Source of the DNA: JAEUKH01 sp964447205
GTDB taxonomy: Bacteria; Myxococcota_A; Polyangia; Polyangiales; Ga0077539
Direction: 5' to 3'
DNA length: 64,000 nt
Assembly: GCA_964447205.1 (NCBI GenBank)
Contig: CAYUSB010000013.1
Location: 62,001-126,000 of the forward strand
Part shown: positions 7,814-16,936 of the stretch, piece by piece
Layout of the letters: each line of letters begins with the position of its first letter
Position numbering within the stretch: position 1 is the stretch's first letter
Translations under genes and position numbers: made by a program
Notes under the pieces: generated by a model
Database searches by the model: none
What the model saw: only the letters and a program-made list of their open reading frames with translations
Told to the model about the DNA's origin: nothing

Positions 7814-9634
7814 ATGGCTCGACTTGGTGTTGTCTTGGCCCGGTGCGTCTTGGGTGTGGTTTTGGGGGCGATGGGGTGCGGTGACTCGCGTCCGCCCATC
7901 GACATCATCCCCGACGACGCAGGCCCCCGGACCGACTCCGGGTCGCGCATCGACGGGGGGGGCCCCGCCCGCTGCGAGGTCGGGGTGGTCTACTGCTCGG
8001 GCAACGAGAGCTACCGCTGCAATGAAGCGGGCGAGATCGTGCAGCGGGTGCGCTGCGAGGGGGCCACCGGGGCCTGCGTGGCCGGGATGGGTTGCCGGGT
8101 CTGCACTCCGAGCAGCGGCCGCTGCAACCCCGACCGACCGCAGCAGATCCAGACCTGCCGGTCCGACGGGGCCGCGTGGCTCGACGGGGCCACCTGCGAC
8201 GAGGAGCGCGGCCAGTCGTGCAACGGCGGGGCCTGCGCCGACCGCTGCTCGGGCAGCGCCACGGGCCGGTCGTACCTGGGATGTGACTACTGGCCCACCA
8301 TCACGGCCAACAGCCAGCTCGACGCCCAGTTTCAGTTCGCGGTGGTGCTCTCCAACCCGCAGACGTACCCCGTCCGGGCCAACATCACGGGCGGCACCCT
8401 CACCCAACCCCGTACGGTCACCCTCGGCCCCGGGGCCGTCGAGACCGTGGCCCTGCCGTGGGTCAATGAGCTGATTCAGTTCAACCCCAACAACCCCGGG
8501 TGCCGGGGCACCGAGCTCGGGGGCTGCCCCGGGGCCACCCCGGCCCGTTCGGTCTTGCGGCGCAACGGGGCCTTCCACGTCCAGGCCAACGGGCCCATCG
8601 CGGCGTACCAGTTCAACCCGCTCAACTTCGGCCGCACAGGGGGGTATTTCTCCTTCACCAACGACGCCTCCCTCCTGCTCCCGCAGGGCGTCCTCACCAA
8701 CCGCTACGTGGTCAGCACCTGGCCCAACTGGCAGCCCAACTCCACGGTCACCGCAGGCGGGTTCATCGCCATTGTTGGAGTCTCGGGCGAGAGCACCTCG
8801 GTCACCGTGCGCCCCACCGCGGGCATCTCCGCGGGCCCTGGGGTCCCGGCCATCCCCCGCGGCGGAACGGGCACCTTCTCGCTCCAGCCCGGCGACGTGG
8901 TCCAGCTCCTCGGGACCGGGGCGGGCGACCTGTCGGGCACCACCATCGAGGCCAGCGGCCCCGTGGCGGTCTTCGTCGGTCACGACTGCACCAACGTCCC
9001 CACCAACCGCCCCGCCTGCGACCACCTGGAGGAGCAGCTCTTCCCGAGCGAGACCTGGGGCCGCGACTCGTTCGTGTCGGCCCTGCGCGACCGCGGGCTC
9101 AACAACCCCTCGGTCGTCCGCATCGTGTCCCAACGCGACGGCAACGTCCTCACCTTCGACCCCCCCTCGGTGCGGGCCCAGGCCACCCTCAACACGGGCC
9201 AGGTCCTCGAGCTCGCCACCACGCAAAACTTCCGGGTCACCGGCACCGAGGCCTTCCTCGTGGCCCAGTACATGATCGGCCAGGGCCCGGCCATGCTCGG
9301 AGGCTCCGGGGCGGGCGACCCCGCCATGGTCTTCGAGGTCCCCACCCAGCAGTACCGCACGAGCTACGACTTCCTCGTGCCCTCGACCTACCAGAGCAAC
9401 TTCATCAACATCGTGGCCCCCCAGGGGGCCCAGCTCACCATGGACGACCAGCCCGTCCGCGGCTCGATGGAAAACGTCTCGGGCTACACCATCTACACCC
9501 TGCCCATCATGGCCGGGGCCCACCGGATTCGTAGCCAGGGCCAGCAGTTTGGCATCAAGGTCTACGGCATCGCCCAGTACACCTCGTACATGTACCCCGG
9601 CGGCCTCGACCTCGCCCTCATCACCCCCGGCTGA
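7814..9634 (+). CDS. IgGFc-binding-type surface lipoprotein
   Basis: 606-residue exported protein. A signal peptide ends in a lipobox-like LGAMGC (Cys22). A D/G-rich spacer and a Cys-rich segment (about 45-150, with C..YRC and C..GQ.C..G.C patterns) follow. The remainder is the beta-rich domain found in IgGFc-binding (FCGBP-like) proteins of myxobacteria; recognisable stretches are PIAAYQFNPLN, SNDASLLLPQ-like FTNDASLLLP, SGPVAVFVGHDC and YDFLVPSTY. Myxobacteria encode many such proteins; a surface adhesion role is presumed, not shown. ATG 7814 is chosen because the signal peptide begins there, although the frame is open upstream. Confidence 0.8.
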   Translation: MARLGVVLARCVLGVVLGAMGCGDSRPPIDIIPDDAGPRTDSGSRIDGGGPARCEVGVVYCSGNESYRCNEAGEIVQRVRCEGATGACVAGMGCRVCTPSSGRCNPDRPQQIQTCRSDGAAWLDGATCDEERGQSCNGGACADRCSGSATGRSYLGCDYWPTITANSQLDAQFQFAVVLSNPQTYPVRANITGGTLTQPRTVTLGPGAVETVALPWVNELIQFNPNNPGCRGTELGGCPGATPARSVLRRNGAFHVQANGPIAAYQFNPLNFGRTGGYFSFTNDASLLLPQGVLTNRYVVSTWPNWQPNSTVTAGGFIAIVGVSGESTSVTVRPTAGISAGPGVPAIPRGGTGTFSLQPGDVVQLLGTGAGDLSGTTIEASGPVAVFVGHDCTNVPTNRPACDHLEEQLFPSETWGRDSFVSALRDRGLNNPSVVRIVSQRDGNVLTFDPPSVRAQATLNTGQVLELATTQNFRVTGTEAFLVAQYMIGQGPAMLGGSGAGDPAMVFEVPTQQYRTSYDFLVPSTYQSNFINIVAPQGAQLTMDDQPVRGSMENVSGYTIYTLPIMAGAHRIRSQGQQFGIKVYGIAQYTSYMYPGGLDLALITPG

Positions 9635-9645
9635 GCCATCGCCCC

Positions 9646-9687
9646 GGGTCCCCGATGGGTCCCCGATGGGTCCCCGATGGGTCCCCG
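9646..9687. repeat. 11-bp tandem repeat GGGTCCCCGAT (3.8 copies)
   Basis: Three perfect head-to-tail copies plus nine bases of a fourth, just after the stop of the lipoprotein gene and before the glycosyltransferase. Each unit contains an ATG. One of these, at 9666, is in frame with the downstream gene, so copy-number change would alter a possible upstream start. Confidence 0.85.
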
Positions 9688-9713
9688 CCCCCTCCTCCGA
9701 GAGCCTGCGCACC

Positions 9714-11423
9714 GTGTCCCAAGACGCGCCCGTCGTTCTGTCTCGCCGCCGCGTGTGGCTGCGCCGCTGGGGTGTCCCGGCCCTCGGCCTCGCCGTGGCC
9801 GCGGTGGTCCTCACCCGGGCCCACCTGCACTTCGTCTTCCCCTACCCCGCCCCGGTCAGCAACGACGAGGGCTACATCTCCGCCATGGTCCTGCGGATGA
9901 TGTCGGGGCGCTGGCTCCCCTACGTCGACGGGGTCTCCCAACGGGGCCCCGTCCTCTACTGGCTCGCGGCCCTCGCCATGCAACTCGGGGGGCGCTTCTC
10001 CTGGGTGCCCCTGCGGGTGCTCTCGCTCGCCCTGGGGCTGTCCACCCTGGGGCTCACCTTTGCCCTGGGGGCCGAGCTCTTCGCGCCTCTCGCAGGGGCC
10101 TTCGGGGCCCTCTTCGTGGCCTACTTCCTGGGCTACGAGCTCAACCCCTGGGACGGGATCGGGTACAACGGCGAGATCGTGGCCATGCAGTTTGCCCTGG
10201 GGGCCATGCTCCTGGTGGCCCGGTCCATGCGCCCCGTGGCCGAGGTCGACGACCCGCGCCGACGGGGCCGGGCCCTGGTGGCGGCCGGAGCCCTGGCAGC
10301 CATGGCGGGGTTGTCCAAACAGATGACCCTCGTGCACGCGGTGCCCTGCGCCCTGTGGATCCTGCTCGGGCGGACGGGCGACCCCCGGGGCCTGCGCGAC
10401 CGGGCCAGAGACCTCGGGCGGTTTGGGCTTGGAGCCGCCGTGCCCTACGCCCTGGTCCTGGGGCTCTACGCGGCCACGGGGCACCTCGGGGCGTTTCTGT
10501 ACTACTACCAGCGGTACGGCCGGGAGATCTTCATGGCCCCGGTGTCGGCGGAGGTCTACCGCGACAAGGTCCGGGAGCAGATCGATAAGTACTTCCTGGG
10601 GATCACCGCGGTGTCCATGGTGGCCGTGGTGGCCCTCGGGCGGTGGCTCGGGCGGGCCCTGACGGGGCCCGAGGTGGGGTGGGCCCGGGTGCGGCGCGAG
10701 GCCCCGGGGCTCGCGGCCCTCGCGCAGTTTGGGGCCGGGGTGTTGGGGGCGTGTTTCACGGGGAGGTTCTTCCCGCACTACTTTGTCGAGGTGTTTCCGG
10801 TGGCGGGGGTGCTGGTGGGCGGGGTGGCCGCGGCCTTCGTGGGGAGCCCCGGGGACGAGCCCGAGGGCGCCCCAACCCCGGCGGAGGGCTGGCGGGGGCA
10901 GGTCCCGGCCCTGACCGCGGTGGTGGGGGCCACGGTCCTTCTGGCGGTGTCGGCCTCGGCCCTCGGGCGCAACGTGGCCGCCCGGAGGGTCACCGACCGT
11001 TGGTACAAAGACCCGCGGCATGACCCCATCGTGCGGTACGTGATCGAGAAGAGCAGGCCCGAGCACACGGTGTTTGTGTGGGGCTTCCGGGCCGAGGTGC
11101 ACGTGTCGTCGGGGCGGATGCCGGCCTCGCGGTACGTCTACAGCGTGTATCCGTCGGGGGTGGTCCCGTGGTTCGCGTCGACCCGGGAGCAGGAGGACGC
11201 ACGGCAGGTGCCCGGGGCCCGGGCCCAACTCCTCGAAGACCTCGAGGCCGCCCAACCCGAGCTCGTCGTCGACGCAGGCCGCTCGATGAACAGCCGGTAC
11301 ATGTACAATTACCCCACCCTCCGGGCCTACCTCGACCAGCACTACTGCTTCCTGCGGTACGTCGACGGAGAGCCCGTCTACCGCCGCCGCCGCGGCCCCA
11401 CCTGCCCCCCCGCCGACTACTGA
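9714..11423 (+). CDS. GT-C family glycosyltransferase (ArnT/PMT-like), integral membrane
   Basis: 569-residue polytopic membrane protein with about ten hydrophobic segments. The conserved first loop reads PVSNDEGYISAMV, carrying the acidic DE pair (catalytic Asp region) of GT39/GT83-type enzymes. QRGPVLYWLAALAMQL and an N-PWD-GIGYNGE motif follow. The C-terminal third (from about residue 440) is a soluble periplasmic domain with TVFVWGFRAEVHVSSGR and YLDQHYCFL. Such enzymes move a sugar from a polyprenyl-phosphate carrier to lipid or protein. The acceptor is unknown. GTG 9714 is taken as start; in-frame ATG 9666 inside the tandem repeat is possible and would add 16 residues. Confidence 0.8.
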   Translation: MSQDAPVVLSRRRVWLRRWGVPALGLAVAAVVLTRAHLHFVFPYPAPVSNDEGYISAMVLRMMSGRWLPYVDGVSQRGPVLYWLAALAMQLGGRFSWVPLRVLSLALGLSTLGLTFALGAELFAPLAGAFGALFVAYFLGYELNPWDGIGYNGEIVAMQFALGAMLLVARSMRPVAEVDDPRRRGRALVAAGALAAMAGLSKQMTLVHAVPCALWILLGRTGDPRGLRDRARDLGRFGLGAAVPYALVLGLYAATGHLGAFLYYYQRYGREIFMAPVSAEVYRDKVREQIDKYFLGITAVSMVAVVALGRWLGRALTGPEVGWARVRREAPGLAALAQFGAGVLGACFTGRFFPHYFVEVFPVAGVLVGGVAAAFVGSPGDEPEGAPTPAEGWRGQVPALTAVVGATVLLAVSASALGRNVAARRVTDRWYKDPRHDPIVRYVIEKSRPEHTVFVWGFRAEVHVSSGRMPASRYVYSVYPSGVVPWFASTREQEDARQVPGARAQLLEDLEAAQPELVVDAGRSMNSRYMYNYPTLRAYLDQHYCFLRYVDGEPVYRRRRGPTCPPADY

Positions 11424-11444
11424 CCCCGCCCGGTGACCTCGCGC

Positions 11445-11468
11445 AAACACCGTGTACGAAGGTGTTTT
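11445..11468 (+). terminator. Possible intrinsic terminator
   Basis: AAACACC (11445-11451) and GGTGTTT (11461-11467) form a seven-base stem with a nine-base loop followed by a short T-run. It is 22 bp behind the glycosyltransferase stop. The stem is weak for so GC-rich a genome, so this is tentative. Confidence 0.35.
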
Positions 11469-11497
11469 CGTCGTGACATACCCTGTCCGTAGATACG

Positions 11498-11526
11498 TTG
11501 ACCGGCTCTGCGCGGGACGCTACGTT
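11498..11526 (+). promoter_or_regulatory. Candidate promoter of ssb
   Basis: TTGACC (11498-11503), a 17-base spacer and TACGTT (11521-11526) sit 59 bp before the ssb start codon. The spacing is ideal and the -35 is near consensus, while the -10 keeps only the key first A and last T. Confidence 0.4.
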
Positions 11527-11585
11527 GGCCGTCGCGGAGGGGGCCCTCTCCCCTCAACTTCCACCGCGTGAGGACGGGACACCCA

Positions 11586-12110
11586 ATGGCAGACGGACTA
11601 AACAAGGCGATGTTGATCGGGCACCTCGGGGCCGACCCTGAGCTGCGCACCACGCAGAACAACCGCTCCGTGCTGAAGTTCAGGCTGGCGACGACGGAGA
11701 CCTACCTCGACGCCAACAACACCCGGCAGGAGGTCACCCACTGGCACAGCATCGTGCTGTGGGGCAAGCGGGCCGAGGCCCTGTCGAAGTACCTCTCGAA
11801 GGGCTCCCGGGTGTACGTCGAGGGCCGCATCGAGACCCGCACCTACGAAGATCAAAACGGCGTGAAGAAGGCCGCCACCGACATCAACGCCACCAACCTC
11901 ATCCTCCTCGACGGCCGTCGCAGCGAGGGCGGCGCTGGCGGCGGCGGCGGGCCCCCCCGTCCGAGCGGCGGCGGGTCGACTCCGCGCCCTGCGGGCGGGG
12001 CCGCGGGGGGGGCTGCGGGCGGCGGATCGCGCGGCGGCTTCGACGACCTCCCCCCCGACGACTTCGGCGGGGGCGGCGGCGGGGGCAACGACGACGACAT
12101 CCCGTTCTGA
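11586..12110 (+). CDS. ssb: Single-stranded DNA-binding protein
   Basis: 174 residues. The OB fold occupies about 1-110: LNKAMLIGHLGADPELRTTQ, FRLATTETYLD, THWHSIVLWGKRAEALSKYL, GSRVYVEGRI and TRTYEDQNGVKK are all standard SSB landmarks. A glycine/proline-rich flexible linker (about 115-165) leads to the acidic tip DDDIPF, which recruits repair and replication partners. The ATG at 11586 directly precedes ADGLNKAM; the frame extends six codons upstream, but the usual SSB N-terminus starts here, with GAGGA about 12 bases ahead. The gene stands alone between unrelated genes. Confidence 0.97.
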   Translation: MADGLNKAMLIGHLGADPELRTTQNNRSVLKFRLATTETYLDANNTRQEVTHWHSIVLWGKRAEALSKYLSKGSRVYVEGRIETRTYEDQNGVKKAATDINATNLILLDGRRSEGGAGGGGGPPRPSGGGSTPRPAGGAAGGAAGGGSRGGFDDLPPDDFGGGGGGGNDDDIPF

Positions 12111-12160
12111 TCGCGAGCTGCCCCCACGGGCTCGGGCAGTGGGCGTAGACTCCCGGGCCC

Positions 12161-13060
12161 GTGCGCAGACTCCTCCTCGGCATCGCGATGGCCCTCGTGC
12201 TGGCCCCTCTCCTGGCCGATGCCACCAATCCCCAAAGCACCCTCGACGTCCTGGGACACAAAATCAAGCCCGTGGACGGCAACCTCTGGGCCGCGCGGTT
12301 TCGGGGCGGGCGCCTGATGCGGGGCCAGTGCGCCCGGCGCTGCATCGCCTTCACCTTCGACGACGGGCCCAACTGGGAGACCACCCCGCGCCTCCTCACC
12401 ACCCTCGGCCAGCGGGGATTGCGGGCCACGTTCTTCGTGACGGGGCACCGCCTCGACGGGCCGGGCGAGGTGGCCCGACGCAACCGCGAGACCCTGCACG
12501 CGGCCTGGGAGCAGGGGCACCTCATCGGCAACCACACCTACCGCCACGACCTCCTCGACACGATGGACGAGGCCCGGCTCACCTACGAGATCGACCGGAC
12601 GGGGCAGCTCATTCAGGGCGTGATCGGCGAGCGGGTGTACCTGTTTCGTGCCCCCTACGGGGCCCTCAACCATCCCCGGGCGGTGCGGGCCGTCTTCTCG
12701 CGGGGGTACACCCCGGCCTTCTGGGCGATGGACTCCCGCGACTGGCAGGTCAACACCCCCGAGGCCGTCCTGGCCAACGTGCGCGAGGAGCTCGCACGGT
12801 CGTCCCGCGGGGGCATTCTGCTCATGCACGACACCCTGCCGTGGAGCGTCGACGCCGTCCCGCGGATCCTCGACGAGATCGAGGCCCGCAACCGCGACCT
12901 CCTGGCCCGCGGGCAGGAGCCCTACGAGATCGTGGGCCTGGAGCGCTTCTACGAGGCCCTGCGCCCGGGCAACGATCCGCGGCGACGGCCGACCGCCCCG
13001 CCGCGGGCGCCTTCAGGCCGCGGGGGGCCCCGTGCTACACCTCCCGGTCAACACCCATGA
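12161..13060 (+). CDS. Polysaccharide deacetylase (NodB domain), exported
   Basis: 299-residue carbohydrate esterase family 4 enzyme. A signal peptide (RRLLLGIAMALVLAPLLADA) precedes the NodB domain. Motif 1 is TFDDGP (65-70), with the metal and base aspartates; motif 2 is H125-TYR-H129, the metal-binding histidines; motif 3 is R163-APYG. These are all intact, and a later LLMHDT supplies the motif-5 histidine. It should remove N-acetyl groups from peptidoglycan or another exported polysaccharide. The last 30 residues are Pro/Arg/Gly-rich and unlike the domain. GTG 12161 starts the signal peptide. Its stop overlaps the start of gpmI by four bases. Confidence 0.92.
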   Translation: MRRLLLGIAMALVLAPLLADATNPQSTLDVLGHKIKPVDGNLWAARFRGGRLMRGQCARRCIAFTFDDGPNWETTPRLLTTLGQRGLRATFFVTGHRLDGPGEVARRNRETLHAAWEQGHLIGNHTYRHDLLDTMDEARLTYEIDRTGQLIQGVIGERVYLFRAPYGALNHPRAVRAVFSRGYTPAFWAMDSRDWQVNTPEAVLANVREELARSSRGGILLMHDTLPWSVDAVPRILDEIEARNRDLLARGQEPYEIVGLERFYEALRPGNDPRRRPTAPPRAPSGRGGPRATPPGQHP

Positions 13061-14604
13061 ACATCCCCACTACGCTCCGTCCTCGCCCGGTGGTCCTGGT
13101 CATCCTGGATGGTTTTGGCGAACGCGCCGCGCGCGATGACAACGCTGTCCGCCTCGCGGCCACCCCGCGCCTCGACGCCCTCTCGGCCCGCTACGTCCAC
13201 GCGCAACTCGGGGCCTCGGGGCCCGACGTGGGGCTCCCCGAGGGGCAGATGGGCAACAGCGAGGTGGGGCACCTCAACCTGGGGGCGGGGCGGGTGGCCA
13301 TGATGGACATCTCGCGCATCGACGTGGCGGTGGCCGAGGGCAGCCTCGGGGGCAACCCCGTGATCGCCAGGGTGCTCTCGATGGCCCGGAGCCGGGGAGG
13401 GCGGGTGCACCTGATGGGCCTGGTGAGCGACGGAGGCGTACACAGCAGCCTCGAGCACCTCCTGGCCCTGGTCGACGCCGTCGCGGAGGCCGGGCTTGTG
13501 CCCGTGGTGCATGCCTTCCTCGACGGGCGGGACACGCCCCCCCGGAGCGCCGCGAAGTACCTCGAAATCCTCGCCACGCGGCTGATCGCCCGAGGCGGAG
13601 TGATCGGCACGATGGCAGGGCGGTTCTACGCGATGGACCGCGACCAGCGGTGGGAGCGGGTGGCCCAGGCCTGGGCGTGCCTCGTGCGCGCGGAGGGGCC
13701 GCGGTTCGGGTCGTGGTCCGAGGCCCTCGCCGAGGCCTACGCCGCCGGGCAAAACGACGAGTTTGTCACCCCCCGGGTCCTGGGCGACTACGCGGGCATC
13801 GACGGGTCCCGCGACACGGGGATGATGTTCAACTTCCGCCCCGACCGGGCCCGGGAGATCGTCGAGGCCCTCACCGCGCAGGAGTTTGTACACTTCGACC
13901 GCGGGGGGGCTCCCCGCTTCGTGCACTTCGCCTGCATGACCCAGTACGACCCCCGCCTGGGCCTGCCCGTGGCCTTCCCCAAGGAGACCCACCCCGACAT
14001 CTTCCCCGAGGTGATCGCCCGGGCGGGCCGCACCCAGTTTCGTTGCGCCGAGACCGAGAAGTACGCCCACGTCACGTACTTCTTCAACGGCGGGGTCGAC
14101 GTGCAGTACCCCGGCGAAGACCGCAAGGTGGTGCCCTCCCCCCGCGAGGTGGCCACCTACGATCTGAAGCCCGAGATGAGCGCCGCGGCGGTGACCCACG
14201 AGGTGGTCGCGGCGATTCAGTCGGGCCGGTACGACTTCATCCTGGTCAACTACGCCAACCCCGACATGGTGGGGCACACGGGGTTCTTGTCGGCCGCGGT
14301 GCAGGCGGTGGAGGTGGTCGACGCGGCCGTGGGGGCCATCGCCGACGCCGTGCTCGCCCAGGGGGGGGCCCTGTTTGTCACGGCCGATCACGGCAACTGC
14401 GAGACCATGGTCGACCCCGTCACGGGCGGGGTGCACACCGCCCATACGACCAACCCCGTGCCCCTGTGGTACGTGTGCGCCGCCGACCCGCGACGGACCC
14501 TGCGCCCGGGGCGGCTCTGCGACGTGGCCCCGACCCTGCTGGAGCTGCTCGGGGTGGAGCAGCCCGCCGCGATGACGGGCCGCTCGCTCTTCGACCCGGG
14601 GTAG
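13057..14604 (+). CDS. gpmI: 2,3-bisphosphoglycerate-independent phosphoglycerate mutase
   Basis: Interconverts 3- and 2-phosphoglycerate in glycolysis and gluconeogenesis. 515 residues, the family length. VLVILDGFGERA carries the first metal-binding Asp (D18), GQMGNSEVGHLNLGAGR carries the phosphorylated Ser (S68), and VHAFLDGRDTPPRSA, GRFYAMDRDQRWERV, RPDRAREI and the late TADHGNCE are all canonical. No residues appear missing. The ATG lies in ATGA overlapping the deacetylase stop, so this housekeeping enzyme is translated from a transcript shared with an envelope enzyme, an unusual pairing. Confidence 0.97.
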   Translation: MNIPTTLRPRPVVLVILDGFGERAARDDNAVRLAATPRLDALSARYVHAQLGASGPDVGLPEGQMGNSEVGHLNLGAGRVAMMDISRIDVAVAEGSLGGNPVIARVLSMARSRGGRVHLMGLVSDGGVHSSLEHLLALVDAVAEAGLVPVVHAFLDGRDTPPRSAAKYLEILATRLIARGGVIGTMAGRFYAMDRDQRWERVAQAWACLVRAEGPRFGSWSEALAEAYAAGQNDEFVTPRVLGDYAGIDGSRDTGMMFNFRPDRAREIVEALTAQEFVHFDRGGAPRFVHFACMTQYDPRLGLPVAFPKETHPDIFPEVIARAGRTQFRCAETEKYAHVTYFFNGGVDVQYPGEDRKVVPSPREVATYDLKPEMSAAAVTHEVVAAIQSGRYDFILVNYANPDMVGHTGFLSAAVQAVEVVDAAVGAIADAVLAQGGALFVTADHGNCETMVDPVTGGVHTAHTTNPVPLWYVCAADPRRTLRPGRLCDVAPTLLELLGVEQPAAMTGRSLFDPG

Positions 14605-14609
14605 CGCGG

Positions 14610-16190
14610 TCAGTCGGCCGTACGCGCCGCGCGTCGACGGCGCCGCCCGGCCACCACGGCCCCGAGGGCGGCCGCCAGCCCGAACCAGGCCGAGCGCGAA
14701 GCCCCAGGGGTCGCGTCCGTGCCGGCGGTACGGCACCCGCAGCCGTTGTTGCTGCTGCTGGTCCGCATCTGGGTGGCAACGGTGTCCTCCGCGACCCCGG
14801 CGTCGTCCATGGGGACCTCGCCCGCATCCTCGGCGGGAGGCGTCACCACCCCCGTGTCGGCGGGGGTCACAGGCACCCCGGTGTCGCGCGGAGGGGTCAC
14901 CCCCGTGTCGCGCGGGACGATCACCCCCGTGTCGCGCGGGACCGGGTTGCCCGCGTCCACCGGGGTCGGAACCCCCGCGTCCATCACGCAGCGGTTGGTC
15001 CCCGGGAAGCACACCCGCTGCCCCGTCTGGAGCATGGCCCCGCAGTTGTAGCCGCGGGGGCACTGGCAGTCGTCGGCGCAGACCCGGGTGCAGAAGGGAG
15101 ACGTGGTCGAGCTCCCCGCGCAGATCCCGCCGCCGTTGCAGTCTTGCAGGGTGCGGCAAGGCTCGCCGAACGAGGCCATGCCCGCCGTGCAGTCCTGCGG
15201 GAACCACGCGAACCCGCTCGCGCAGCTCCCCGAGACGGGGCCCATCTGGGTCGAGCTGACGCAGCGGTTGGTGGCCCCGCACCAGCCGCATCCCCCATTG
15301 GGGGTGCAGGCCCCGCACGAGCCCGAGAACTGGTTGCAGCGGTCGGTGGCCGGGCCCGCGTCGGGGGGCGGCGTGGTGGTGCACTGCTGCGGAAACCACG
15401 CGAACCCGCCGGCGCACGATCCGGCCACGGGGCCCGACTGGGTCGAGGTGACGCAGCGATTGGAGGCCCCGCACCAGCCGCAGCCGTTGTTGGGGGTGCA
15501 GCCCGCGCACGAGGTAAACTGGGTGCAGGGGTCTTCGGGGAGGGGCGGGGTCCCGGCGTCGGGGATGGGCTGCCCGGTGGGGTACAGGGCGCACACCCCG
15601 GCGGTGTCGTCGGCGTCGAGGGCCCGGCGGGCCCCGCCCGGGTACGAGGCGTACATCACGGCCCGGGTGATGGGGGTGTGGTCGAGCCCGAGGAAGTGAC
15701 CCTCCTCGTGGGTGGCGATCGACTGGGTGTCGACGGTGTTGTTGGTCCCCGTGGTGCTCCAGCGAAACCCGACGGCGTTGTACTGAATGTCGGCGTCGAT
15801 GACGTATCCCCCCTGGTTCCAGACGGGGGTGGTGACGCCGATGGTGACGTTGACCGAGCCGAGCTCGCCGGGCCAGGAGCCCGAGATCCACAGGAAGCTG
15901 TTCTCCCGGTCGCCCCCGCGGGCCCGGGTGAGGCTCGTGGTGCCCGCGTTGGTGGTGCGCCAGGCCGAACACGCCGGGGCCGACCAGGACTGCATCCCGG
16001 CCTCGATGGCCGCGACGCCCGTGGCCTCGCCGAGCGAGCTCGGGATGGAGGCCCGGTTGATGCGATACGCAATGGGCAAGCTGCGCGGGTTGAACTGCGA
16101 CCCCAGGCGTCGGTACCCGTACGCCGCCGGGGCGAGGGACATCCCCAGGGACAGGGCCGCACAGCCCAGGAGGAGGGACCGGGCGGTCAT
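14610..16190 (-). CDS. Secreted matrixin metalloprotease with PSI repeats and MYXO-CTERM tail
   Basis: 526 residues. The signal peptide (about 1-25) is followed by a metzincin domain: HEEGHFLGLDH supplies the zinc ligands H161, H165 and H171 with catalytic E162, and M179 in AVMYA is the Met-turn. Two PSI-like cysteine modules follow (SCAGCTPNNGCGWCGASNRC, then a near copy with SCGACTPNGGCGWCG), then another Cys-rich segment (CRTLQDCNGGGICAG). Next comes a run of PRDTGV-type repeats. The end (GCGCR, a hydrophobic helix WFGLAAALGAVVAG, then RRRRR) matches the MYXO-CTERM anchoring and sorting tail of myxobacteria. It is translationally coupled to the small exported protein upstream. Confidence 0.9.
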   Translation of the reverse strand: MTARSLLLGCAALSLGMSLAPAAYGYRRLGSQFNPRSLPIAYRINRASIPSSLGEATGVAAIEAGMQSWSAPACSAWRTTNAGTTSLTRARGGDRENSFLWISGSWPGELGSVNVTIGVTTPVWNQGGYVIDADIQYNAVGFRWSTTGTNNTVDTQSIATHEEGHFLGLDHTPITRAVMYASYPGGARRALDADDTAGVCALYPTGQPIPDAGTPPLPEDPCTQFTSCAGCTPNNGCGWCGASNRCVTSTQSGPVAGSCAGGFAWFPQQCTTTPPPDAGPATDRCNQFSGSCGACTPNGGCGWCGATNRCVSSTQMGPVSGSCASGFAWFPQDCTAGMASFGEPCRTLQDCNGGGICAGSSTTSPFCTRVCADDCQCPRGYNCGAMLQTGQRVCFPGTNRCVMDAGVPTPVDAGNPVPRDTGVIVPRDTGVTPPRDTGVPVTPADTGVVTPPAEDAGEVPMDDAGVAEDTVATQMRTSSSNNGCGCRTAGTDATPGASRSAWFGLAAALGAVVAGRRRRRAARTAD

Positions 16191-16825
16191 CGTGCACCCC
16201 CGGCCGCGAGGGCCCGCACGGTGTCGCGGAGGAGGTTGAGGGCCTCAGGAGGCTCGGCCGTAGGCTCGTAGATCTCCATGGGCCCGTTGGCCCGCGGGCG
16301 GGCGAAGGTGATCCCGTCGAGGTCGCGGCGGACCGTCCGGGCCGTGCTCGGCACCGAGACCCCTCCCGCGGCCGTGGGCGACGCGGGGCCCGTCGTGGTC
16401 ACCGGGGCGCTCACGTAATACACCGACTGGGCCATGGCCGTGAGGAACATCACCCCCGGGCCGCTGCGCAGAAACACCACCACGTCCTGGCCGTCGGCGA
16501 GCCGGGGGTCGCCCGGGACCCGCTCGACCAGCCCGTCGGCCTCGCCCCCAAACTGCCGCAGGACGAGCTCACCCCCCGGGGAGGCCGGGCCCTTGTACAC
16601 CTCGTGCACGCGGAGCCGGGTGAGGGTCACGATGTGGGAGTGATCGGCGTTCCACCCCGAGGCGTGGGAGAGCACGGTGGCCCGCACGACGAGGTCGGAG
16701 AGCTGGACCTGCTCGGCCCGCGACAGGGGGACCGCCACCGTGGCCTCGGCCGCCGCGCTCGACAGCATCGCCGCACAAAACCCGACCACCGCAGCCCATC
16801 GCCGCCACCCGGTGCCTCGTCGCAT
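16187..16825 (-). CDS. Exported protein of unknown function, partner of the matrixin
   Basis: 212 residues with a clear signal peptide (GWRRWAAVVGFCAAMLSSAAAEA). The mature part starts VAVPLSRAEQVQLSDLVVRATVLSHAS and continues with beta-rich sequence including VHEVYKG.GELVLRQFGG and DVVVFLR. This gives the general look of a small beta-barrel (OB-like) secreted domain, but no family can be named. Its stop overlaps the matrixin start by four bases, so the two are made together. A role in the folding, inhibition or delivery of the protease is an inference from that coupling. Confidence 0.72.
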   Translation of the reverse strand: MRRGTGWRRWAAVVGFCAAMLSSAAAEATVAVPLSRAEQVQLSDLVVRATVLSHASGWNADHSHIVTLTRLRVHEVYKGPASPGGELVLRQFGGEADGLVERVPGDPRLADGQDVVVFLRSGPGVMFLTAMAQSVYYVSAPVTTTGPASPTAAGGVSVPSTARTVRRDLDGITFARPRANGPMEIYEPTAEPPEALNLLRDTVRALAAGGAR

Positions 16826-16936
16826 ACGCCTACAACCTCCGCAAAAGGATCATTGCCCGCGCGTCCTCTACGGCCGCCTTTCGGCCGCGGGACACACGAG
16901 CGCGTGGGGGGGTTGAACTACGCCCGCGGCCCTTCG

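Noticed and set aside
13048..16197. A 1049-codon open frame on the minus strand opposite gpmI and across the matrixin
   Set aside because: It is a by-product of high GC third positions in the true genes; its translation is His/Gly/Arg-rich with no domain, and gpmI and the matrixin are certain.
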